Assembly (NCBI RefSeq): GCF_020829595.1
Contig: NZ_JAIVFW010000001.1
Location: 124,001 to 188,000, forward strand
Length of the DNA stretch: 64,000 nt
Reading direction: 5' to 3'
From: Nostoc sp. CHAB 5844
GTDB taxonomy: Bacteria; Cyanobacteriota; Cyanobacteriia; Cyanobacteriales; Nostocaceae
Positions 57,295-64,000 of the stretch are shown here, piece by piece. How positions within the stretch are numbered: position 1 is the first letter of the stretch; each line of letters begins with the position of its first letter. The translations under genes and the position numbers were made by a program. The notes under the pieces were generated by a model, which ran no database searches, had not been told where the DNA came from, and saw only the letters and a program-made list of their open reading frames with translations.

Positions 57295-58647
57295 ATGACT
57301 CATGCTTGCTGTGGCCCTGGTTACGCTTCTCCAGAAGCAGCTATCCAGGCAGAAAACGAAAAAGTGCTTTATGCGATCGCGCTTTATACAGGTACAGGTA
57401 TTGAAGAACCAGATTATTTAGCGACTGTAGACGTTGATCCTAACTCTCAAACCTACTCGCAAGTAATTCATCGTTTATCTATGCCTTATATTGGCGATGA
57501 ATTACATCACTTTGGCTGGAATGCTTGTAGTTCTTGTCATAGTGATGCTAGTAAATCTCGACGATTTAGTGTGATTCCTGGACAACGGTCTAGTCGGATT
57601 TATATTGTTGATACAGCACAGCCAAAAGCACCAAAACTGTATAAAGTTATTGAACCAGAAGAAATTACAGCAAAAACTAACTTAACTGCACCCCATACAG
57701 TACATTGCCTAGCGGATGGTAATGTGATGATTTCGATGTTAGGTGACAGTGAAGGCAATGGCCCTGGTGGTTTTTTGTTACTAAATGAGAACTTTGACAT
57801 TGCTGGACGCTGGGAACGTCAAGCCGATGCTATGCGGTTTAACTATGACTTTTGGTATCAGCCGCGTCATAACGTCATGGTGAGTAGTGAGTGGGCAGCA
57901 CCTAAAACATATTACCCCGGCTTTGACCTCAAAGACATAGCATCTGACAACTATGGACACCAGATATATTTCTGGGATTGGTCAACTCACGAAATTATTC
58001 AAACTGTTGACCTGGGAGAAGAAGGTTTAATCCCTCTAGAACTGCGCTTTCATCACAACCCCGACAGTACTCATGGATTTGTTGCTGCCGCACTCAGCAG
58101 TAATGTTTGGCATTGGCACAAATCTAATGGTCATTGGCAAGTAGAAAAAGTCATCGATATACCATCAATAGAACTGGAAGGCTGGCCTATACCTGTGCCA
58201 TCGTTGATTACAGATATTTTAATTTCAATGGACGATCGCTATATTTACTTCTCCAATTGGCTGCACGGAGATATTCGGCAATACGATATTAGCGATCCCG
58301 CTCATCCGCGTCTGACTGGTCAAGTTTGGTGTGGAGGCTTGCAAGGGTTAAGTGGCGAAGTCCAAGGTCATAAATTAGCAGGTGGCCCACAAATGCTACA
58401 GCTGAGTCTGGATGGTAAGCGGCTTTATGTCACTAATTCCCTATTCAGCAGTTGGGATAATCAGTTTTACCCTGACTTATCGAAAACAGGCTCATATTTA
58501 TTGCAGATTGATTGCGACACCGAAAATGGCGGAATGAAAATCAACGAGAATTTTTACGTTGACTTTGGTAAAGAACCAGCCGGCCCGGCTCGCGCTCATG
58601 AAATGCGCTATCCAGGTGGTGATTGTACTTCGGATATTTGGTTGTGA
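57295..58647 (+). CDS. Selenium-binding protein / methanethiol oxidase (SBP56 family)
   Basis: A 450-residue SBP56 protein, slightly short of the usual ~460. It has [10 protein letters not shown] at the start, the copper/Se-associated CSSCHSD motif (near residue 79), [12 protein letters not shown] and late [15 protein letters not shown]. Bacterial members oxidise methanethiol to formaldehyde, H2S and H2O2; the activity here is inferred from the family. A good terminator follows at 58681. Confidence 0.92.
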   Translation: MTHACCGPGYASPEAAIQAENEKVLYAIALYTGTGIEEPDYLATVDVDPNSQTYSQVIHRLSMPYIGDELHHFGWNACSSCHSDASKSRRFSVIPGQRSSRIYIVDTAQPKAPKLYKVIEPEEITAKTNLTAPHTVHCLADGNVMISMLGDSEGNGPGGFLLLNENFDIAGRWERQADAMRFNYDFWYQPRHNVMVSSEWAAPKTYYPGFDLKDIASDNYGHQIYFWDWSTHEIIQTVDLGEEGLIPLELRFHHNPDSTHGFVAAALSSNVWHWHKSNGHWQVEKVIDIPSIELEGWPIPVPSLITDILISMDDRYIYFSNWLHGDIRQYDISDPAHPRLTGQVWCGGLQGLSGEVQGHKLAGGPQMLQLSLDGKRLYVTNSLFSSWDNQFYPDLSKTGSYLLQIDCDTENGGMKINENFYVDFGKEPAGPARAHEMRYPGGDCTSDIWL

Positions 58648-58680
58648 ACTGCGATCGCTTCTAAGCATCAAGTATAGTGT

Positions 58681-58706
58681 GGCAGGTAATATATCTGCCT
58701 TTTTTA
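58681..58706 (+). terminator. Rho-independent terminator of the SBP56 gene
   Basis: GGCAGGTA pairs with TATCTGCC (one wobble) and is followed by a run of seven Ts, 34 bp after the stop codon. Confidence 0.85.
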
Positions 58707-58772
58707 TTATTTCTCAGTTTGGAAAAGCAGTGCTTGGTGACAATTAATCAAATATGAGCAATTAAGTATAAG

Positions 58773-60032
58773 CTACTCCTCCACTATTCCTTTACTAATA
58801 TAAATTGGATGCAATAAATTATCTATTTTTGGTAATAAATAATAAAAAATAATTGCTCCAATAATACAACATACACCTCCAAATATTAAAGCATTTGTGG
58901 CATTAAATATACTCGCTAATCCGCTGATAAATAAATTCCCAAATGGAATTATACCCATAACTGACATATTGTATATACTCATAAGCCGACCTCTTTTTTC
59001 ATCATCTGAGATTATTTGTAAAACAGCATTACTAGAGGAATACTCTAAAATATAACTACAACCTATTATTGGGACTATGATTAACGAAAACCAAAAACTT
59101 CTCGACAATGAAAAAGTAATTAGCGCTGTACCAAATATAGCTGGAGCCAAGGCAATAATCTTACTCAGTCTCAATACATTTGTTTGGGAACTTAAATAAA
59201 TGCCACCAAATAATGCGCCTAGTCCTGATGCTCCCGTTAATAAATCCAGAGTATTGGCATCTCCCTGAAGAATTTGGATAGCAAAAACAGGCATAATTCT
59301 TAAATAGGGCATTCCCAAAAAACTGATTAATGCTATCAATAATAAAATTGAGCGAATAGGCAAGAAATTATAACTATATATAAATCCTTCTTTTAAATTA
59401 CTCCAAATATTATTTCGATGATTCTGGTGTAATATTATTTGCTTTTTAACTTTAATTGCTAATAAAGCTAAAAGTATAGCAATGTAACTAATTCCATCAA
59501 TTAAAAAGCAATGTCCGGCCGAAAGATTATCAATTACAATCCCGGCGATCGCCGGAGCTATAATCCGCGAACCGCTCAATAAAGAAGAATGGAGAGCCGT
59601 TGCATTAGTAATATCTTCTTTATTTTCAATTATGTCCATTATGAAGGCATAACGAGCAGGTGTTTCAACGCTACTGAGTAAACCTTGCAATATACTTGCA
59701 CAAATTATCTGCCAAATACTAATCGTTCCTGTTAAAGCAAGCATTGCTAAAGTTAACGACAAAATCATCATGATAAATTGCACAGTAACTAGAATATTAC
59801 GTCGATTAATCTGCTCTATCCAAATACCAGCTAAAGGGCTAACTATTAAATTAGGAACCTGAGTCAGAAAACCAATTAAGCCCAGTAAAGCTACTGATTC
59901 TGTCTGAGAATAAACTAGCCATGCAAAGGTAGTTTCTGTCATAAAACTACCAATCATAGATAAACTTTGACCACAAAAAAATAGACGATAGTTTCTAGAT
60001 TTGAAAGATTGTATACTCTGCGTCAAACTCAT
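58773..60032 (-). CDS. MFS transporter (MFS_3 / enterobactin-exporter type)
   Basis: A 419-residue transporter with about 12 hydrophobic segments. LTQSIQSFKSRNYRLFFCGQ, SLSMIGSFMTETTFAWLVYS and GPLAG-like PLAGIWIEQINRRNI match the MFS_3 group of drug or siderophore exporters. The loop between segments 6 and 7 is short. Substrate unknown. Very AT-rich compared with the neighbouring SBP56 gene. Confidence 0.87.
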   Translation of the reverse strand: MSLTQSIQSFKSRNYRLFFCGQSLSMIGSFMTETTFAWLVYSQTESVALLGLIGFLTQVPNLIVSPLAGIWIEQINRRNILVTVQFIMMILSLTLAMLALTGTISIWQIICASILQGLLSSVETPARYAFIMDIIENKEDITNATALHSSLLSGSRIIAPAIAGIVIDNLSAGHCFLIDGISYIAILLALLAIKVKKQIILHQNHRNNIWSNLKEGFIYSYNFLPIRSILLLIALISFLGMPYLRIMPVFAIQILQGDANTLDLLTGASGLGALFGGIYLSSQTNVLRLSKIIALAPAIFGTALITFSLSRSFWFSLIIVPIIGCSYILEYSSSNAVLQIISDDEKRGRLMSIYNMSVMGIIPFGNLFISGLASIFNATNALIFGGVCCIIGAIIFYYLLPKIDNLLHPIYISKGIVEE

Positions 60033-60210
60033 ATTGAGTATATACCTCTAATTTCGAGCCTGATTTTTTATCAGACTTTAATATTTTTACGGTAAATTGG
60101 TCGACTTCCGGTAGATTATAGTAGAATATCTTGAGAATTTTTCAGCATAAGATTTAACAAATGCTTACTCAAGACTTTTGCTTAAAAACAAAGTAGCTCT
60201 TACTTAGTTA

Positions 60211-60978
60211 ATGATTTCTCGGCTCGAAATTGAATTAGCAAGTTTCGCATCTTGGCCTGCTTTCGAGCAGGTAGAGTATTATGGTTGGATTCTGCGCTTT
60301 GCCAATGGACATACCAAGCGTGCTAATTCTGTCAATGTACTCAACCCTGGCAATAGCAACTTATCTATGATGATTGACCATTGTGAGTATTTTTACAAAA
60401 AACGTTTACAACCCTCAATTTTTAGGCTGCTATCGTTTGTTAATGACTCAACTGAACCAACATTAGATAACTACCTTGCTTCAGCAGGCTATGCTTATAT
60501 TGACCACTCACTTGTGCTTTATCAAAAGCTAAATTCGACACATCATCAGTCAATTTCTTTAATTACATTAGAACCAGTATCTTGGCTACGTACTTACTGT
60601 GAAATTTTAGGAGTCGATTTAGATAATCAGAACAATCACATCAAAATCTTGCACTTAATTCCGACTCCATCTGTTTTTGCTGTTCTTCAAGAAAATGGTC
60701 AAGCGGTAGCTTGTGCTTTAGGTGTTGTAAACAATGGTTATTTTGGGATTTTTGATCTCGTGACTCGGCAGCAATTTCGCAACCAAGGATACGGAACGAA
60801 GTTACTCAAACAGATGCTTTCATGGGCATGGCAGGCAGGAGCGCAATCTGCCTATATTCAGGTTATGGCTCAAAATGCTCCGGCGGTAAGTCTTTATGAG
60901 AAATTAGGATATCGCCGGATATATCATTACTGGTATCGCATCAAAAAATTTAACTATGTAGGCGATCGCATATGTTGA
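60211..60978 (+). CDS. GNAT-family N-acetyltransferase
   Basis: A 255-residue protein. The N-terminal half (ASWPAFEQVEYYGWILRFAN) is a family-specific domain seen in a group of larger GNAT proteins; the C-terminal half has the acetyl-CoA loop RQQFRNQGYGTKLLKQMLSW and the final QVMAQNAPAVSLYEKLGYRR. It acetylates an unknown amine. It diverges from the MFS gene with 180 bp between starts. Confidence 0.85.
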   Translation: MISRLEIELASFASWPAFEQVEYYGWILRFANGHTKRANSVNVLNPGNSNLSMMIDHCEYFYKKRLQPSIFRLLSFVNDSTEPTLDNYLASAGYAYIDHSLVLYQKLNSTHHQSISLITLEPVSWLRTYCEILGVDLDNQNNHIKILHLIPTPSVFAVLQENGQAVACALGVVNNGYFGIFDLVTRQQFRNQGYGTKLLKQMLSWAWQAGAQSAYIQVMAQNAPAVSLYEKLGYRRIYHYWYRIKKFNYVGDRIC

Positions 60979-61345
60979 GAGTCCTCTAAAAATTAGCAAC
61001 CCAGTCAGCAATAGTCAAATTAGAGATGATTTCTCAATAAAAATGCTTCCGGCAGCAAGAAAAGGAGGCATAAGGGTGCATTAACATTTAATATTTCCGT
61101 AGATAGTAACATTTACTCATTTATTCTCAATGAGGCGCGATTACCCTCTCACTACGCTATGCTGGAACAGAAGTTGGAATATCATCCAATTTTCACTTGC
61201 TAACTCCGGTATTTCGATATATTATTCGGTGTATTAAAATAGTTATAAATCTAAAATTTAAATTTTCTCGTCAGTGTTCTTTTTTCCTGAGTGCGTAGCC
61301 CTTTGCCTTTTGGTAAGGGCATTTCTAGTATTAGAAGCAATTATT
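60979..61345. other. Intergenic region
   Basis: About 370 bp between the GNAT and SDR genes. I see no gene or repeat; the frame at 61274 that would extend the SDR upstream has an implausible sequence. The SDR promoter must lie here. Confidence 0.35.
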
Positions 61346-62113
61346 GTGACATTATCAGATTTCTCTTTAACTGGAAAAATTGCCTTAGTAACTGGAGCAG
61401 GACAAGGTTTAGGACTAGAAATTGCCAAGTCACTTGCTAAAGCCGGTGCATATGTTATCGTCAATGGGCGAAACCTGGAACGGCTTAATCAAGCAGTTGC
61501 GGTGATTGAATCAATCGGCGGATTAGGTTTTTCGTTACCATTTGATGTGACAGACGAAGTTGCGGTTCAAAGCGCGTTTATTGAGATTCAAGAACAGTAC
61601 GGCTGTTTAGATATTCTCGTAAATAATGTGGGAATGCGCGATCGCCGTGGATTGTTTCAGTTTGAAATGGAAGCAGTGCGTCGGTTAATCAATGCTGATT
61701 TGATTGCACCATTTAATTTGTCACGAGAAGCAGCAAAACTGATGATACACAAGAGTGAAGGTCGAATCATCAACATTACCTCAATTGCAGGACAACTTGC
61801 AGATGCAGGCGACGCAGTTTATACAACAGCTAAAGGCGGTCTTGAAGCCTTAACCCGCACCCTTGCTGCTGAACTTGGAGCCTTTGGAATTACCGTCAAT
61901 GCAGTTGCTCCTGGCTTTTTTGCCACACAGAGCAATGCAGATGTAGTTGCTGATCTCAAAGTCGCACAATGGTTAAAACAGCGAACTTCTCTCGGTCGTT
62001 GGGGAAATCCCCAAGAAGTTGCAGGTGCTGTTGTGTTTTTCGCTTCTCCAGCCGCATCTTACATCACAGGCCAAGTTTTAGCAGTTGATGGTGGCTACCT
62101 TACCCATTTCTAA
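61346..62113 (+). CDS. Short-chain dehydrogenase/reductase (SDR)
   Basis: A 255-residue classical SDR if started at the GTG giving VTLSDFSLTGKIALVTGAGQ; the longer frame from 61274 adds a stretch without family similarity. The NAD(P) loop is TGAGQGLG, the NNVG motif is VNNVGMRDRRG, the catalytic Ser lies in NITSIAG, and the Tyr/Lys pair is YTTAKGGLE. The C-terminal AVDGGYLTHF is typical, close to gluconate 5-dehydrogenase and 3-oxoacyl-ACP reductase groups. Substrate unknown. Confidence 0.88.
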   Translation: MTLSDFSLTGKIALVTGAGQGLGLEIAKSLAKAGAYVIVNGRNLERLNQAVAVIESIGGLGFSLPFDVTDEVAVQSAFIEIQEQYGCLDILVNNVGMRDRRGLFQFEMEAVRRLINADLIAPFNLSREAAKLMIHKSEGRIINITSIAGQLADAGDAVYTTAKGGLEALTRTLAAELGAFGITVNAVAPGFFATQSNADVVADLKVAQWLKQRTSLGRWGNPQEVAGAVVFFASPAASYITGQVLAVDGGYLTHF

Positions 62114-62316
62114 AATTTATGTTTGGCAAAGGTATTGATTACCGCTATGTAATTAAAAATACGGTTTTTCTACCGATTAGATGTACTTTATATGGTAAAG
62201 CAGGTATTATGAGAATTTATATGACATCAAATCTGAATATTGTTGCCAGGGTGGGAAATAAATTTATTCCTAGTCAACAGACTTGACATCGCTGTAACTA
62301 TTGAGACGAGACTGCT

Positions 62317-64000
62317 ATGAAGCCTAATTCTTTAACTACTCATACTCCAACCACGATAGTTATTGTTGGTGGAGGCTTTAGTGGTTCTCTAGTTGCTACG
62401 CACCTATTGAAAACAGCAAGCCAACCCCTCATCATTAAACTAATTGAGCGTAGTCATCAAATTGGTAAAGGCATTGCCTACAGCACAGAAACCAATTGTC
62501 ACCTGCTGAATGTCTCCGCCGGTAACATGAGTGCATTTGCTCATGATCCGGGACATCTGCTGCGGTGGCTTCAGTACAACCACAACGAGTTAGCGGCATT
62601 TTTTTCGGAAGAAGTCAATGCTAGTAGCTTCATACCACGTAAAGTTTATGGTTTATATATTCAGTCGATTTTGGCAGAAGCCGAAGCTACAGCACCTAGT
62701 GATGTCCGACTAGAACGCTTGAGTGATGAAGTGGTAGGGATAGAACCGGAAGGAAAAGCGGCGATGATTTCTGTGCGTAGTAATCGCTGTTTCACCGCTG
62801 ACAAAGTGGTATTGGCATTAGGAAACTCGCCCTTTACAGCACCCGATATTCATCATGCAGATACTAACAATGACAGTTATCGGCGAAATGCTTGGTCAGC
62901 CGATGCCCTAGCCGACCTTGATCCTGATGCGTCTGTGCTGCTAATTGGCACAGGACTGACGATGGTAGATATGGTTTTATCTCTGCACGATCGCCAACAT
63001 CGGGGTAAGATTTATGCTGTGTCTCGCCGAGGGTTATTCCCGCAAAAACATCAAGCAGCGCAACCTTATGCCAACTTCTTAACTCTCGAAACCTCACCAA
63101 CAACAGCATGTGGCTGGTTACGTCGGCTACGTACCGAGGTAGAAGTTGCGACAGCCCAAGGTTACGACTGGCGAGCAGTGATTGATTCGTTGCGTCCGAT
63201 TAGTCAAAAAATCTGGCAAAAACTACCGACTGTAGAAAAGCAGCGTTTTTTGCGTCATTTGACACCCTATTGGGACGTGCATCGTCACCGGATTGCTCAA
63301 CAAGTAGCAGATGTGATGACAGAAATGCTGGATTCTGGTCAACTAATCATTGCCGCAGGGCGAATTCGGGAATATCAAACATTGCCAGACGGTGTAGGTG
63401 TGACTATATCTGAGCGCAAAACTCAGACCAATACCGTCTTACACGTCCAACGAGTGGTGAATTGTACAGGAGTAGCAGCAGATTACCGCCGAGAGTCTCA
63501 TCCTCTGATTGCCAATTTGCGATCGCAGAAATTAATTCGTCCCAATGCGATCGGTTTAGGGTTAGATACAGATGCTCACGGTGCTTTATATACAGCAGAT
63601 GAGCAAGTTTCGTCGTTGCTTTATACCTTGGGAACTCCTCGTAAGGGCGACTTGTGGGAAACTATTGCTGTTCCAGAATTACGGCTACAAGCGCAGGAAT
63701 TAGCTCAGACGTTGTTGCAGTCACTACCAGTGCGTGTACGGTCTATTCCTGCTGTGCCTTTGTTAAATAGAGAAACAAGCGATCGCACTTCGGAAATATC
63801 TCAGTCAACTTTACTGTTTCGGCAATTCTTTGACCCGGAAAGCAGTAGCTACACCTACTTAATTGCTGATCGGCAAACAGGTGATGCGGTTTTAGTTGAT
63901 CCTGTCTTAGAGCAAGTTGACCGCGATTTGCAATCCTTAGATGAACTGGGATTAAAACTACGCTACTGTCTAGAAACTCACCTGCATGCCGATCACATCA
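62317..64000 (+). CDS. FAD/NAD(P)-binding protein fused to a persulfide-dioxygenase-like domain (3' end missing)
   Basis: The frame opens at ATG 62317 and stays open to the window end: 561 residues and still incomplete. Residues ~1-480 form an FAD/NAD(P)-binding protein of the PF13454 type: TIVIVGGGFSGSLVATHLLK, KGIAYSTETNCHLLNVSAGN, VLLIGTGLTMVDMVLSL and VVNCTGVAADYR. From about residue 498 a metallo-beta-lactamase domain begins (LLFRQFFDPESSSYTYLIAD, AVLVDPVLEQVDRDL) and reaches THLHADHI, the metal motif of ETHE1-like persulfide dioxygenases. The fusion suggests oxidation of a sulfane-sulfur compound coupled to a flavin; this is inference. Confidence 0.85.
   Translation, partial: MKPNSLTTHTPTTIVIVGGGFSGSLVATHLLKTASQPLIIKLIERSHQIGKGIAYSTETNCHLLNVSAGNMSAFAHDPGHLLRWLQYNHNELAAFFSEEVNASSFIPRKVYGLYIQSILAEAEATAPSDVRLERLSDEVVGIEPEGKAAMISVRSNRCFTADKVVLALGNSPFTAPDIHHADTNNDSYRRNAWSADALADLDPDASVLLIGTGLTMVDMVLSLHDRQHRGKIYAVSRRGLFPQKHQAAQPYANFLTLETSPTTACGWLRRLRTEVEVATAQGYDWRAVIDSLRPISQKIWQKLPTVEKQRFLRHLTPYWDVHRHRIAQQVADVMTEMLDSGQLIIAAGRIREYQTLPDGVGVTISERKTQTNTVLHVQRVVNCTGVAADYRRESHPLIANLRSQKLIRPNAIGLGLDTDAHGALYTADEQVSSLLYTLGTPRKGDLWETIAVPELRLQAQELAQTLLQSLPVRVRSIPAVPLLNRETSDRTSEISQSTLLFRQFFDPESSSYTYLIADRQTGDAVLVDPVLEQVDRDLQSLDELGLKLRYCLETHLHADHI

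Overview
This window comes from a filamentous, heterocyst-forming cyanobacterium of the Nostoc/Anabaena group. The evidence is a full molybdenum-nitrogenase cluster in the Anabaena order, the heterocyst-type ferredoxin gene fdxH, a HupW-type hydrogenase protease, frequent GCGATCGC (HIP1) octamers, and many short tandem heptamer repeats in spacers, a hallmark of these genomes.

Layout. 1-4.4 kb: start of an exported protein, a DUF3110 protein, murQ and a secreted GH30-like glycosidase. 4.4-22.4 kb: an exopolysaccharide cluster, almost all on the minus strand. It holds six GT4 and two GT2 glycosyltransferases, a Wzy-type polymerase, a Wzx-type flippase, a pyruvyl-transferase homologue, a methyltransferase and a WecG/TagA/CpsF enzyme as first gene, downstream of an NtcA-like promoter. 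22.4-30 kb: small and unknown genes, a MITE, hupW, a SagB-type oxidoreductase, a frameshifted ankyrin gene and a CBS-CP12 protein. 30-47.3 kb: Mop, FeoA, then the minus-strand nif run nifB-fdxN-nifS-nifU-nifH-nifD-nifK-(Mo-nitro_C protein)-nifE-nifN-nifX-DUF269-DUF683-nifW-hesA-hesB-fdxH, with nifD and fdxN uninterrupted. 48.6-50.9 kb: an oxidoreductase, a Uma2 protein and a decayed DUF2887 gene. 51.2-54.8 kb: the plus-strand operon nifP-two small genes-nifV-nifZ-nifT. 55-64 kb: a [2Fe-2S] protein, a TMEM175 channel, a second MITE copy, an S4 protein, a selenium-binding protein, MFS, GNAT and SDR genes, and a flavoprotein fused to a persulfide-dioxygenase-like domain that runs off the end.

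How the parts work together. NifB, FdxN, NifS, NifU, NifE, NifN, NifX, NifV and NifP supply clusters, FeMo-co, homocitrate and cysteine for NifHDK. FdxH feeds electrons to NifH, and Mop and FeoA point to Mo and Fe handling. The most striking non-coding signal is a ~150-bp regulatory module found in the same orientation upstream of both nifB and nifP: three ACCC(C)-containing repeats spaced about 22 bp apart, between two GAGTAC motifs and ending in an AATAAAT-rich block. It is a good candidate for the CnfR (PatB) control region of the regulon. No tRNA, rRNA, CRISPR array or intact transposase was seen.
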